Positions 18,009-28,645 of a stretch of DNA of 64,000 bases are shown here, piece after piece. The DNA comes from Pseudomonas yamanorum (GTDB lineage Bacteria; Pseudomonadota; Gammaproteobacteria; Pseudomonadales; Pseudomonadaceae). Both the position numbers and the translations under genes were made by a program. The stretch spans positions 5,704,001-5,768,000 of the forward strand of contig NZ_LT629793.1 in NCBI RefSeq assembly GCF_900105735.1, given 5' to 3'. The notes under the pieces are model-generated. The model saw only the letters and a program-made list of their open reading frames with translations, ran no database searches and was not told where the DNA came from. Positions within the stretch are counted from its first letter, which is position 1. The number at the start of each line of letters is the position of its first letter.

Positions 18009-18935
18009 TTATTGAAATGAGGGGCGGGTTGGCAGATGCACTTCGGCCAACATGCAGCGGGCACTGCCGCCGCCGATGCGTTCGATGTTGTCGATGTTCA
18101 CCACCACCGGCCGGGTGTGGCGTTCCACATGCTGGCGCTGGGCGAGCTTGAGCGAGCCCCAGGCGCTGGCCGACATCACCAGCAGCGGCTGGCCGTCGCG
18201 GTCATGGACTTCCAGCATGTTGCCGGCGAAGGCTTCCAGCTGGTCGAAGTCCAGGGCGACGATGTCTTTGCCGGTGTCCCGCAGGGAGCGTTCCAGGGCC
18301 TGGCGCTCGCGGTCATCGGGCACGGCTTGCAGGCACACCACGGAGAGGTCGCGGCCGACGCTCATCATCACGTTGCTGTGATAGATCGGCGCGTGGTAGC
18401 GGTCGACGGCGTGGAATACGCAGAGTTGGTAGTCCAGGCGTTCGGCGAACTGGCGCAGGGCGTCCTGATGAGTACGCCCGGAATGGCAGGCGTAGCTGAT
18501 GCGGTGCTGGCGGTCGAGGACCATGCTGCCGGTGCCTTCGAGGAACATGTTCTGTTGTTCGAGGTGGCTGAAGTCGATGGTGTTTTTGATTGCGAAGCGC
18601 TGCTCCAGTACTTGCAGCACGCCCTTGTCGCGCTCCAGTCGTCGGTTCTGGCCTTCCATCGGGTACAGCACCAGGCTGCCGTCGGCGTGGCTGCTCCACC
18701 AGTTGTTGGGGAAGATCGAATCCGGGGTGTGGGGAGCGGGGGTGTCTTGTACCACCAGCACCTCCACGCCGTGGTGGCGCAGGGTGTCGACGTAGCCGTC
18801 GAACTCTTCCAGCGCTTTCTGCTGTGCCGCCAATGGGTCGAGGGGCGCGCGCTGGAAGCGGTTGTTGATCGCGGTGTCCGGGTTGAAGGCGAAGTGCGCC
18901 GGGCGGATCATCAGGACGGTATTGGTGGTTTGCAT
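18009..18935 (-). CDS. ctlX: CtlX-like citrulline hydrolase (arginine-deiminase superfamily)
   Basis: A 308-residue guanidine/ureido-group hydrolase. The N-terminal motif is FPNNWWSSH (about residues 75-83), the substrate core has LEGTGSMVLD, and the late catalytic cysteine is in GSARCMLAEVHLP near residue 300. The family prototype is CtlX of Francisella, described as a citrulline ureidase (citrulline to ornithine, CO2 and ammonia). The neighbouring ornithine cyclodeaminase and importer fit that role. An agmatine- or dimethylarginine-type hydrolase is the alternative. Confidence 0.75.
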   Translation of the reverse strand: MQTTNTVLMIRPAHFAFNPDTAINNRFQRAPLDPLAAQQKALEEFDGYVDTLRHHGVEVLVVQDTPAPHTPDSIFPNNWWSSHADGSLVLYPMEGQNRRLERDKGVLQVLEQRFAIKNTIDFSHLEQQNMFLEGTGSMVLDRQHRISYACHSGRTHQDALRQFAERLDYQLCVFHAVDRYHAPIYHSNVMMSVGRDLSVVCLQAVPDDRERQALERSLRDTGKDIVALDFDQLEAFAGNMLEVHDRDGQPLLVMSASAWGSLKLAQRQHVERHTRPVVVNIDNIERIGGGSARCMLAEVHLPTRPSFQ

Positions 18936-19086
18936 GGGTGCACGGGTCCATGGGGTTGGGCAGTGAAGCTATTTTGTGCGGTGTGAAGGAAGAATCCCGG
19001 CTGAAGTGAGGGGGCGGCTCAGCCGGGAAAGCTGAAAAGTGGGGTGGGGCAGCCGAATCGGCTGTGGAGGTGAGTGGAGATCAAAA

Positions 19087-19175
19087 TGTGGGAGCTGGCT
19101 TGCCTGCGATAGCGGTGTATCAGCCAATCAAGCGTTGACTGACAGACCGCTATCGCAGGCAAGCCAGCTCCCACA
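19087..19175. repeat. REPIN
   Basis: Inverted TGTGGGAGCTGGCTTGCCTG arms, in the 288-bp region between the divergent ctlX and acetyltransferase genes. Confidence 0.88.
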
Positions 19176-19223
19176 TTAGTATGGGGGCGCTGCAGGAATT
19201 GAGTCCGTCATTAAGGAGTGCCC

Positions 19224-20120
19224 ATGCCCACTGAAGTTCGTCTCGCCCAAACCTCCGATGCCGAGGGCATCAGCCAGGTCATTCTGGCGGCCCTGCATGA
19301 CAGCAATGCCCGGGATTATCCGGCTGATGTGATTGCGCGGGTGGCGAGCAACTTTACCCCCGAGGCGGTCCTGGGGTTGCTTGCTCGCCGAACGGTGCTG
19401 GTGGCGACGCAAGATAAAGTCATCGTCGCGACAGCGGCCCTCGATGGCAATGTGGTGCGCTCGGTGTTCGTCAATCCGGCGCTGCAAGGGCAGGGCATCG
19501 GGCGTTTGCTGATGATTGAACTCGAGTTGCGCGCCCGGGAAGCGGGAGTGACGACGCTGCATGTGCCGTCTTCGCTCACGGCCGAGCCGTTCTACACCAA
19601 GCTGGGTTTCCACACGGTGCGCGATGTCTACCATGGCAATGAGCGCACGCTGGTGATGGAGAAGGGGTTGTCATCCCGTCATCCCATCGGCGCCTATCGG
19701 GACCGTACGCATCGGGCGCAGGTGGTGGCGTTGTGGCAGGCGGCGTTTGGTTATGACGCGGCGCATAACCTGCCGAGCCTGGCGATCGACAAGAAGCTGG
19801 CGGTCAACGATGGGTTGTTCTTTGTGGCTACCGACAAGAAAGCGGTGATCGGCACCATTCTCGCCGGCTACGACGGGCATCGCGGCTGGCTGTATTCGGT
19901 GGCGGTGCATAACGATTACCGTCGCCAGGGCCTGGGCGCTTCGCTGGTGCGGCATGCGGAGCAGGCGCTGGCTGCGTTGGGCTGCATGAAGATCAACTTG
20001 CAGATCACCAGCGGCAATGATGCGGTGATGGGGTTTTATGAGGCGTTGGGTTATGGCGCTGAGCCGCGTATCAGCATGGGCAAGAAGATCCTGGAAAACA
20101 TCCCGACGGATAAAGCCTGA
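19224..20120 (+). CDS. Tandem GNAT-family acetyltransferase
   Basis: A 298-residue protein with two GNAT domains. The N-terminal one (about residues 3-150) has VFVNPALQGQGIGRLLM as its acetyl-CoA loop; the C-terminal one (about 155-290) has VAVHNDYRRQGLGASLVRHAEQAL and NDAVMGFYEALGY. AAGGAG at 19213-19218 places the start at ATG 19224, not the in-frame GTG at 19218. The substrate is unknown. It stands alone, with REPINs on both sides. Confidence 0.85.
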   Translation: MPTEVRLAQTSDAEGISQVILAALHDSNARDYPADVIARVASNFTPEAVLGLLARRTVLVATQDKVIVATAALDGNVVRSVFVNPALQGQGIGRLLMIELELRAREAGVTTLHVPSSLTAEPFYTKLGFHTVRDVYHGNERTLVMEKGLSSRHPIGAYRDRTHRAQVVALWQAAFGYDAAHNLPSLAIDKKLAVNDGLFFVATDKKAVIGTILAGYDGHRGWLYSVAVHNDYRRQGLGASLVRHAEQALAALGCMKINLQITSGNDAVMGFYEALGYGAEPRISMGKKILENIPTDKA

Positions 20121-20149
20121 ACGTCGGTTTTCCAAACACTGAAATCAAA

Positions 20150-20239
20150 TGTGGGAGCGGGCTTGCTCGCGAATGCGGTGTATCAGTCAATAAATCTGTC
20201 GACTGACACTCCGTATTCGCGAGCAAGCCCGCTCCCACA
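20150..20239. repeat. REPIN
   Basis: Inverted TGTGGGAGCGGGCTTGCTCG arms between convergent genes. Confidence 0.88.
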
Positions 20240-20259
20240 GTTTGGTTTTGCAGTGTTGC

Positions 20260-21279
20260 TTATACCTTGACGATCCAGCCTGCAGGCGCTTCAACGTCGC
20301 CGGACTGCACGCCGGTCAGCTCTTTGTAGAGCTTCTGGGTGACCGGGCCGACTTCTTTTTCGCTGTAGAACACGTGCAGCTTGTCTTTGTACTCGATGCC
20401 GCCGATCGGGGTGATCACGGCAGCGGTACCGCAGGCACCGGCTTCCTTGAAATCCGACAGCTTGTCGATCAGCACGTCGCCTTCAACCACTTCCAGGCCC
20501 AGGCGGGATTTGGCCAGCTCGATCAGCGACAGGCGGGTGATGCCTGGCAACACCGACGGCGAGTTCGGGGTGACGAACTTGTTGTCGTGGGTGATCCCGA
20601 AGAAGTTGGCCGAGCCGACTTCTTCGATTTTCGAGTGGGTGGCCGGGTCGAGGTAGATGCAGTCGGCGAAGTTGGCTTTTTTCGCCAGGGAACCAGGCAT
20701 CAGGCTGGCGGCGTAGTTGCCACCGACCTTGGCTGCGCCGGTGCCGTTCGGTGCGGCACGGTCGTACCCGGAGATCAGGAAGTTGTGCGGGGTCAGGCCG
20801 CCCTTGAAGTAGGCGCCCACCGGGATGCAGAAGATCGAGAAGATGAACTCCGGCGCGGTACGCACGCCGATGTTGTCACCGGTGCCGATCACGAACGGGC
20901 GCAGGTACAGCGCGCCGCCGGTGCCGTACGGCGGGATGAACCGCTCGTTGGCACGGACTACTGCTTTACAGGCTTCGATGAAGGCGTCGGTTGGCACTTG
21001 TGGCATCAGCAGGCGACCACAGCTGCGCTGCATGCGCGCGGCGTTCTGGTCGGGGCGGAACAGGTTGATCGAACCGTCCTTGCAGCGGTAGGCCTTGAGG
21101 CCTTCAAAGCATTGCTGGCCGTAGTGCAGGGCGGTGGAGCCCTCGCTGATGTGCAGCACGTTGTCGTCGGTCAGGGTGCCTTCTTGCCAGGCGCCGTCCT
21201 TCCAGGTCTGGAGGAAACGCTTGTCGGTCTTGATGTAGTCAAAACCCAGCTTGTCCCAATTGATGCTTTCGTTACCCAT
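20260..21279 (-). CDS. ilvE: Branched-chain amino acid aminotransferase
   Basis: A 339-residue fold-type IV PLP enzyme of the longer, eukaryote-like BCAT class. Visible are the HYGQQCFEGLKAYR region (about residues 52-65), GALYLRPFVIGTG, the PLP lysine in GAAKVGGNYAAS and the EVGSANFF motif. It interconverts valine, leucine and isoleucine with their 2-oxo acids, the substrates of the bkd complex encoded next door, which fits a joint catabolic role. Confidence 0.92.
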   Translation of the reverse strand: MGNESINWDKLGFDYIKTDKRFLQTWKDGAWQEGTLTDDNVLHISEGSTALHYGQQCFEGLKAYRCKDGSINLFRPDQNAARMQRSCGRLLMPQVPTDAFIEACKAVVRANERFIPPYGTGGALYLRPFVIGTGDNIGVRTAPEFIFSIFCIPVGAYFKGGLTPHNFLISGYDRAAPNGTGAAKVGGNYAASLMPGSLAKKANFADCIYLDPATHSKIEEVGSANFFGITHDNKFVTPNSPSVLPGITRLSLIELAKSRLGLEVVEGDVLIDKLSDFKEAGACGTAAVITPIGGIEYKDKLHVFYSEKEVGPVTQKLYKELTGVQSGDVEAPAGWIVKV

Positions 21280-21369
21280 GACACCCTCTATCTTTTGTCA
21301 ACCGCCTGGTCGAAGGCAGGCTTATGGTTTATTTCTGGATGGGCGCAACAATACTTCATTCTTGGCTTG

Positions 21370-21448
21370 TGTGGGAGCGGGGTAGGTGGACCATTCGACA
21401 TCCTGGTTGGCCGATCCACCGTCATCGCGGGCAAGCCCGGCTCCCACA
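21370..21448. repeat. Divergent REP pair
   Basis: Left arm TGTGGGAGCGGGGTAGGTGG is decayed; right arm is CGCGGGCAAGCCCGGCTCCC followed by ACA. Confidence 0.7.
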
Positions 21449-21482
21449 TTCGACCGTGTTGCCCTGTCGAATGCCGATCCCT

Positions 21483-21508
21483 TGTGGGAGCTGGCTTGCC
21501 TGCGATGG
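21483..21508 (+). repeat. Single REP
   Basis: One unpaired copy beginning TGTGGGAGCTGGCTTGCCTG, just downstream of lpdV. Confidence 0.75.
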
Positions 21509-21521
21509 CGCCACCGCGGTC

Positions 21522-22901
21522 TCAAAGGTGCAATGCATGCCCCAGGGCCCGCAGGGCCGCTTCCTGTACCGCTTCGCCGAGGGTCGGGTGGGCGTGGATG
21601 GTGCCCGCCACGTCTTCCAGGCGTGATCCCATTTCCAGGCTCAGGCCGAAGGCCGTGGACAATTCCGAGACACCCACGCCCACCGCCTGCCAGCCGACGA
21701 TCAGGTGATTGTCGCGGCGCGCCACTACCCGCACGAAGCCGGTTTTCGACTCCAGGGTCATGGCCCGGCCATTGGCGGCGAACGGGAAGCTCGACACGAT
21801 GCAGTCCAGCCCGGCCGCCTTGGCCTCGTCCGGGGTCTTGCCGACCACCACCAGTTCCGGGTCGGTGAAGCACACCGCCGGGATTGCGGCCGGGTTGAAT
21901 TCGCGGGATTTACCGCTGATCAGTTCCGCCACCATTTCGCCCTGGGCCATGGCGCGGTGTGCGAGCATCGGCTCACCGCTGAGGTCGCCGATGGCCCACA
22001 CGTTGCGCATACTGGTCTGGCAACGGCTGTCGATCTTGATCGCCGAGCCGTTCATGTCCAGGTTCAAGGCTTCAAGGTTCCAGCCCTGGGTGTTGGGTTT
22101 GCGACCAACGGCAACCAGCACCTGGTCGGTTTCCAGCGACAGCGTCTCGCCGCTGGGGTCGCGCACTTGCAGGGTGTTGTTTTCAAAGCCGGTGACGCTG
22201 TGTTTCAGGAACACCTTCACCCCCAACTGCTTCAGGGATTCGGCCACCGGTTGGGTCAGTTCGGCGTCGTAGGCCGGCAGGATCCGGTCCTGAGCCTCAA
22301 CCACGCTGACCTCGGCGCCGAGCTTGCGATAGGCAATCCCCAGCTCCAGGCCGATATAACCACCACCCACCACGATCAAGCGTTTAGGGATGCGTTTTGG
22401 CGCCAGGGCTTCGGTGGAGGAGATGATCGGCCCGCCAATCGGCAGCATCGGCAGGTTGACGCTTTTCGAGCCGGTGGCCAGCAGCAGGTGTTCACACTGG
22501 ATGCGCTGGTCGCCGACGTCGACGGTCTTGCCGTCCACGACTTTGGCCCAGCCATGAATGACCTGGACCTTATGCTTTTTCAGCAGCGCCGCGACGCCGG
22601 TGGTCAGGCGGTCAACGATGCCGTCTTTCCATTCCACGCTTTTACCGATGTCCAGGGTCGGCACATCGACTTCGATGCCCAGCGGCGAACCCTGGCTGTG
22701 GTGCACGGTTTGCTGGAACTGTTCGGCGACATGAATCAGCGCCTTCGACGGAATGCAGCCGATATTCAGGCAGGTGCCGCCCAACGCTTGGCCTTCCACC
22801 AGGATGGTCGGGATGCCCAGTTGGCCGGCGCGAATCGCTGCCACGTAACCGCCAGGCCCGCCGCCGATAATCAGCAGCGTGGTGTGCAATGTTTGAGACA
22901 T
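21522..22901 (-). CDS. lpdV: Dihydrolipoyl dehydrogenase (E3) of the branched-chain keto acid dehydrogenase
   Basis: A 459-residue flavoprotein disulfide reductase. FAD motif [17 protein letters not shown], redox-active disulfide [16 protein letters not shown] motif [12 protein letters not shown] and C-terminal catalytic [13 protein letters not shown]. It reoxidises lipoyl groups of E2. It is the last gene of bkdA1-bkdA2-bkdB-lpdV, 3 bp after bkdB. Confidence 0.95.
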   Translation of the reverse strand: MSQTLHTTLLIIGGGPGGYVAAIRAGQLGIPTILVEGQALGGTCLNIGCIPSKALIHVAEQFQQTVHHSQGSPLGIEVDVPTLDIGKSVEWKDGIVDRLTTGVAALLKKHKVQVIHGWAKVVDGKTVDVGDQRIQCEHLLLATGSKSVNLPMLPIGGPIISSTEALAPKRIPKRLIVVGGGYIGLELGIAYRKLGAEVSVVEAQDRILPAYDAELTQPVAESLKQLGVKVFLKHSVTGFENNTLQVRDPSGETLSLETDQVLVAVGRKPNTQGWNLEALNLDMNGSAIKIDSRCQTSMRNVWAIGDLSGEPMLAHRAMAQGEMVAELISGKSREFNPAAIPAVCFTDPELVVVGKTPDEAKAAGLDCIVSSFPFAANGRAMTLESKTGFVRVVARRDNHLIVGWQAVGVGVSELSTAFGLSLEMGSRLEDVAGTIHAHPTLGEAVQEAALRALGHALHL

Positions 22902-22904
22902 GGG

Positions 22905-24194
22905 TTACTCCAGGAACAGGCTGGCGGGTTGTTCGAGCAGGCCACGAATGGCCTGGATGAATTGCGCCGCGTCCATGCCATCGACCACCCGGTGATCGAA
23001 GGAGCTGGAGAGGTTCATCATCTTGCGGATCACGATCTGGCCCTTGATCACCATCGGCCGCTCGACAATGCGGTTGACGCCGACGATGGCCACTTCCGGC
23101 AGGTTCAGCACCGGGGTGCTGACGATCCCGCCCAATGCGCCCAGGCTGGTCAGGGTAATGCTCGAACCCGACAGCTCATCGCGACTGGCCTTGCCATTGC
23201 GCGCAGCATTCGCCAGACGATTGATCTCTTCCGCCGTGCCCCACAGGTTGCGGGCTTCGGCGTGACGCACCACCGGGACCATCAGGCCGACATCACTCTG
23301 GGTGGCGACGCCCACATGCACCGCTCCGAGGCGGGTGATGACCTGGGCTTCGTCGTCATAACGCGCGTTGATCTGCGGGTAGTCCCGCAGCGCCACGACC
23401 ATGGCCCGCACCAGGAACGGCAGCAGGGTCAGCTTGCCGCGGGTGGCGCCGTGTTTCTCGTTGAGGTGCACGCGCAACTCGTCGAGGGCGGTGACATCGA
23501 TTTCCTCGACGTAGCTGAAATGCGCGGCACGCCGGGTGGCGTCCTGCATGCGCTGGGCGATCTTGCGGCGCATGCCGATCACCGGGATTTGTTGCTCGTC
23601 GTTGCGTTCGGCGTACGGGTTGGAGGCACCGGAATTTTGCGCCGGACCCTGGAGCAAGTAAGCGTCCAGATCTTCATGCAGAATCCGGCCGGCCGGGCCT
23701 GAGCCCTGGACCAGTCGTAGCTGGATGCCAGCATCCAGCGCATGTTTGCGCACGGCCGGGGAGGCCAGCGGGCGGTCATCGGCCTCGCGGGCCACGGGCG
23801 CTTGCGCAGCCGCCACCGCAGGTTTGGCGGCCGGTTTGGTTTCAACCACCTGCGCGGCCTTGGCTTCGACTTTCGGTGCAGGAGCCGGTGCAGGCGCAGG
23901 CGCGACCTCTTCAACCACTGCCGACAACGCCGACTCCCTGGTATTGCCCGCGCCTTCCACTTCGATACTGATCAAAATACTGCCCACCGCCATGACTTCG
24001 CCCGGCTCGCCGCCGAGGGAAATCACCTTGCCGTGCACCGGCGAGGGAATGTCCACCATGGCCTTGTCGGTCATCACGTCCGCCAGCACCTGGTCTTCTA
24101 CCACCAAGTCGCCGACCTTGACGTGCCATACCGACAATTCAACTTCTGCGATGCCTTCGCCAATGTCCGGCATCTTGATAACGTGCGTGCCCAT
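22905..24194 (-). CDS. bkdB: Branched-chain keto acid dehydrogenase E2, dihydrolipoamide acyltransferase
   Basis: A 429-residue protein. The N-terminal lipoyl domain has the lipoylated lysine in VMTDKAMVDIPSP; an Ala/Pro-rich linker (about 95-140) follows, then a peripheral-subunit-binding domain (SPAVRKHALDAGIQLRLVQGSGPAGRI) and the acyltransferase domain with the catalytic SFDHRVVDGMDAAQF near the C-terminus. Confidence 0.95.
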   Translation of the reverse strand: MGTHVIKMPDIGEGIAEVELSVWHVKVGDLVVEDQVLADVMTDKAMVDIPSPVHGKVISLGGEPGEVMAVGSILISIEVEGAGNTRESALSAVVEEVAPAPAPAPAPKVEAKAAQVVETKPAAKPAVAAAQAPVAREADDRPLASPAVRKHALDAGIQLRLVQGSGPAGRILHEDLDAYLLQGPAQNSGASNPYAERNDEQQIPVIGMRRKIAQRMQDATRRAAHFSYVEEIDVTALDELRVHLNEKHGATRGKLTLLPFLVRAMVVALRDYPQINARYDDEAQVITRLGAVHVGVATQSDVGLMVPVVRHAEARNLWGTAEEINRLANAARNGKASRDELSGSSITLTSLGALGGIVSTPVLNLPEVAIVGVNRIVERPMVIKGQIVIRKMMNLSSSFDHRVVDGMDAAQFIQAIRGLLEQPASLFLE

Positions 24195-25253
24195 TCAGAC
24201 CTCCATAACCCGATGCAAAGCCGCGCCCACTCGGGTCGGGCCAGGGAAATACGCCCACTCTTGCGCGTGCGGGTAGGGGGTGTCCCAACCGGTGACGCGC
24301 TCGATCGGCGCTTCCAGGTAGTGGAAGCAATGCTCCTGCACCAGCGCCACCAGCTCGGCACCGAACCCGCAGGTACGGGTGGCTTCGTGAACGATCACGC
24401 AGCGACGGGTTTTCTTCACGGAGTTGACGATGGTTTCCAGGTCCAGCGGCCACAGGCTGCGCAGGTCGATGACTTCAGCATCGATGCCGGTTTCTTCAGC
24501 GGCGACTTGCGACACATACACGGTGGTGCCGTAGGTAAGGATGGTCACGTCCTTGCCCGGGCGGGCGATGGCGGCCACGTCCAGCGGCACGGTGTAGTAA
24601 CCGTCCGGCACTTGCGCTTGCGGGTGCTTCGACCACGGGGTTACCGGACGGTCGTGGTGGCCGTCGAACGGGCCGTTATACAGGCGCTTGGGTTCGAGGA
24701 AGATCACCGGGTCATCGTTTTCGATGGAAGCGATCAGCAGGCCCTTGGCGTCGTAAGGGTTGGACGGCATCACCGTGCGCAGGCCGCAGACCTGGGTGAA
24801 CACCGCTTCAATACTCTGGCTGTGGGTCTGGCCGCCGTAGATGCCGCCGCCGCACGGCATGCGCATGGTCAGTGGGGCAGTGAACTGGCCGGCCGAGCGG
24901 TAACGCAGGCGGGCCGCTTCGGAAATGATCTGGTCGGTGGCGGGGTATACATAATCGGCAAACTGAATCTCGGCCACCGGCCGCAGGCCATAGGCGCCCA
25001 TGCCGACCGCCACGCCGACGATCCCGCTTTCGGAGATCGGTGCGTCAAATACCCGCGAGGTGCCGTACTTGTTCTGCAAGCCTTCGGTGCAACGGAACAC
25101 GCCGCCGAAGTAACCGACGTCCTGGCCGAACACCACCACATTGTCGTCGCGCTCAAGCATCACATCCATGGCCGAGCGCAAGGCCTGGATCATGGTCATG
25201 GTCGTGGTGGTCATGGCGGTTTCCAGCTGGATATTGTTGTTGTGATCGTTCAT
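24195..25253 (-). CDS. bkdA2: Branched-chain keto acid dehydrogenase E1 beta subunit
   Basis: A 352-residue transketolase-like beta subunit: ALRSAMDVMLERDDNVVVFGQDVGYFGGVFR near the N-terminus, MPCGGGIYGGQTHSQSIEA in the middle, and VIDLRSLWPLDLETI near the C-terminal domain. It pairs with BkdA1 to decarboxylate branched-chain 2-oxo acids. It starts 1 bp after bkdA1 stops and abuts bkdB. Confidence 0.94.
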   Translation of the reverse strand: MNDHNNNIQLETAMTTTTMTMIQALRSAMDVMLERDDNVVVFGQDVGYFGGVFRCTEGLQNKYGTSRVFDAPISESGIVGVAVGMGAYGLRPVAEIQFADYVYPATDQIISEAARLRYRSAGQFTAPLTMRMPCGGGIYGGQTHSQSIEAVFTQVCGLRTVMPSNPYDAKGLLIASIENDDPVIFLEPKRLYNGPFDGHHDRPVTPWSKHPQAQVPDGYYTVPLDVAAIARPGKDVTILTYGTTVYVSQVAAEETGIDAEVIDLRSLWPLDLETIVNSVKKTRRCVIVHEATRTCGFGAELVALVQEHCFHYLEAPIERVTGWDTPYPHAQEWAYFPGPTRVGAALHRVMEV

Positions 25254-25254
25254 G

Positions 25255-26496
<1,242 letters not shown>

Positions 26497-26685
26497 CTAC
26501 GCTCTATCTTGTGAATTTCTTGTAGTGGGCGCGGTAGCTGACAATCCGTCTCCGGATAGGAGAAATCTTGTCCTACAACAATCATAGGCTCGGCTCAGGA
26601 GAATATTTATCTCTGTTTCGTTGCGTTGGAGATCATTTGGGGATAAAAAAACTGCATAAACATAATAAACAGGTGGTTTTGTCTC

Positions 26686-27171
26686 ATGCGCAAACTGGAC
26701 CGTATCGATATCGGCATTCTGAACGCCCTTCAGGAGAACGCCCGCATCACCAACGCCGACCTGGCCCGCTCGGTCAACCTGTCGCCCACGCCGTGTTTCA
26801 ACCGGGTCAAGGCGATGGAAGAACTGGGGCTGATTCGCGACCAGGTGACGCTGCTGGACGCCGACCTGCTGGGGCTGCACGTCAATGTGTTCATCCACGT
26901 CAGCCTGGAAAAGCAGAACGAATTGGCATTGCAGCAATTCGAAGGGGCGATTTCGGATCGCCCAGAAGTGATGGAGTGCTACCTGATGGCCGGCGACCCC
27001 GACTATTTGATTCGGGTGCTGGTGCCGACCATCCAGTCCCTGGAGCGCTTCATGATGGACTTTTTGACCAAGGTCCCGGGTGTCGCCAACATCCGCTCCA
27101 GTTTTGCCCTCAAGCAAGTGCGCTACAAAACCGCACTGCCACTACCGGCCAACGGCATCAATCTCGGTTAA
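26686..27171 (+). CDS. bkdR: BkdR, Lrp-family activator of the bkd operon
   Basis: A 161-residue Lrp/AsnC protein: helix-turn-helix at about residues 5-55 ([45 protein letters not shown]) and a RAM domain after it. AGGTGG lies 8 bp upstream of the ATG. In P. putida BkdR activates the divergent bkd operon in response to branched-chain amino acids; the identical arrangement supports the name. Confidence 0.93.
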   Translation: MRKLDRIDIGILNALQENARITNADLARSVNLSPTPCFNRVKAMEELGLIRDQVTLLDADLLGLHVNVFIHVSLEKQNELALQQFEGAISDRPEVMECYLMAGDPDYLIRVLVPTIQSLERFMMDFLTKVPGVANIRSSFALKQVRYKTALPLPANGINLG

Positions 27172-27202
27172 TACACCCTGTTCATAAACAACACAGCTCA
27201 AC

Positions 27203-27293
27203 TGTGGGAGCCGGGCTTGCCCGCGATGGCGGAGTATCAGTCACCAGATGCGCTGTCTGACACACCGCTATCGCAGGCAAGCCAGCTCCCCCA
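27203..27293. repeat. REPIN with unlike arms
   Basis: The left arm is TGTGGGAGCCGGGCTTGCCC and the right arm is the complement of the GAGCTGGCTTGCCTGCGAT type. It lies between the convergent bkdR and blh-like genes. Confidence 0.8.
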
Positions 27294-27307
27294 ATTGGCA
27301 GTGCATT

Positions 27308-28171
27308 TCAAAGCTGGTTGAGCGGAATCTTCAGATACACCACACCGTTGGCTTCGGCCGGCGGCATCACCCCGGCCCGCACATTCACCTGGATCGCCGG
27401 CAACAACAGCGTCGGCATGCCCAACCCGGCATCCCGAGTGGTGCGCATCTCGACAAACGCCGCCTCATCCACCCCGTCATGCACATGAATATTGCCTGCC
27501 CGCTGTTCAGCCACTGTGGTCAGGCACTTGGCGGCGCGTCCTTCAGGCGGATAGTCATGGCACACGTACAACCGGGTCTGCGGCGGGAACGCCAACAACT
27601 TGCGCATCGACGCGTATAACTGGCGCGCATCGCCACCGGGGAAATCGCAGCGCGCCGTGCCCACATCCGGCATGAACAGCGTGTCGCCCACCAGAATCAA
27701 CTGGTCATCAATCAGGTAAGCCATGTCCGCCGGTGTATGCCCCGGCACATGCAGCGCCTGGGCCTTCAGGTTGCCGATGTGAAACACCTCATCCGGCGCA
27801 AACAGATGGTCGAACTGCGACCCGTCCACCCGAAACTCCGGTTCCAGGTTGAACAGGTTCTTGAACACCCCCTGCACCTTGCTGATGGACTCGCCAATCG
27901 CGATCTTGCCCCCCAACTGCCGACGCAAATACGGCGCCGCCGACAAGTGATCCGCATGGGCATGGGTTTCGAGCAACCACTGCACCTGTAAGCCATGCTC
28001 GCGCACAAACGCGACCACCTTGTCCGCCTGGTCGGTACCGGTGCGTCCGGAGGCCGGGTCGTAATTGAGCACCGAATCAACGATGGCGCACGGGCCACCG
28101 TCCGTTTCATAGACGACGTAGGTGTAGGTCGACGACGCCTCGTCCAGAAAGGATTGAATCAACGCTGGCAT
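27308..28171 (-). CDS. Blh-type MBL-fold persulfide dioxygenase
   Basis: A 287-residue metallo-beta-lactamase fold protein: HAHADHL (about residues 70-76), VPGHTPADM, GDTLFMPDVGTARCDFPGG and VCHDYPPEGR. This is the ETHE1/Blh-type mononuclear iron motif set. Such enzymes oxidise glutathione persulfide to sulfite. It is divergent from the BigR-like repressor gene across 86 bp, as for blh genes controlled by BigR. Confidence 0.85.
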   Translation of the reverse strand: MPALIQSFLDEASSTYTYVVYETDGGPCAIVDSVLNYDPASGRTGTDQADKVVAFVREHGLQVQWLLETHAHADHLSAAPYLRRQLGGKIAIGESISKVQGVFKNLFNLEPEFRVDGSQFDHLFAPDEVFHIGNLKAQALHVPGHTPADMAYLIDDQLILVGDTLFMPDVGTARCDFPGGDARQLYASMRKLLAFPPQTRLYVCHDYPPEGRAAKCLTTVAEQRAGNIHVHDGVDEAAFVEMRTTRDAGLGMPTLLLPAIQVNVRAGVMPPAEANGVVYLKIPLNQL

Positions 28172-28257
28172 GACGGTTGTCCCAAATAAGTAGTTACAAT
28201 CACTTTACGTTTACACATAATGTTTTGAGCTTAAGTGACAGAGAGAGCCACACGCAA

Positions 28258-28593
28258 ATGGAATCGAACCTGAGTGAAGGCGAAGTCGCGCAATTGCGTG
28301 CCTCCGCGTCCAAGGCCTGCGCCTTGCTCAAGGCCCTGGCCAATGAAGACCGGCTGTTGATTCTCTGCCAGTTGACCCAGGGCGAGCGCAACGTTGGCGA
28401 GCTGGAAACCATGACCGGTGTGCGTCAACCAACGCTGTCTCAACAGTTGGGCATCCTGCGGGACGAAGGGTTGGTGGCCACCCGTCGGGAAGGCAAATAC
28501 ATTTTCTACGGGCTTGCCAGCCACGAAGTGATTCAAGTGATGAAGACGCTGTCCGGGCTGTATTGCGGCGCCGTGATAAAAAGCTGGGCGTGA
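28258..28593 (+). CDS. BigR/SqrR-like ArsR-family persulfide-sensing repressor
   Basis: A 111-residue winged-helix protein. The recognition helix region is VRQPTLSQQLGILRDEGLVATRREGKYIFY. Cys37 (LLILCQL) and Cys103 (GLYCGAV) are 66 residues apart, the same separation as the sensing pair Cys42/Cys108 of BigR. The frame is open from 28177, but ATG 28258 is the sensible start, with GAGAGAG about 10 bp upstream. It probably represses both the divergent blh-like gene and its own operon with sqr and tauE. Confidence 0.85.
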   Translation: MESNLSEGEVAQLRASASKACALLKALANEDRLLILCQLTQGERNVGELETMTGVRQPTLSQQLGILRDEGLVATRREGKYIFYGLASHEVIQVMKTLSGLYCGAVIKSWA

Positions 28594-28645
28594 CGCCGTA
28601 CGGCAACGACCCTTGTGTGCACTTTTAAAAGAAAGGCCATAGACC

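Noticed and set aside
20242..21708. A 488-codon plus-strand open frame
   Set aside because: Antisense to ilvE and the lpdV end; it also runs through REP sequences, so it is not a plausible gene.
21705..23702. A 665-codon plus-strand open frame
   Set aside because: It is antisense to lpdV and bkdB. Composition is His/Gln/Arg-rich and shows no family motif, as expected for a GC-rich shadow frame.
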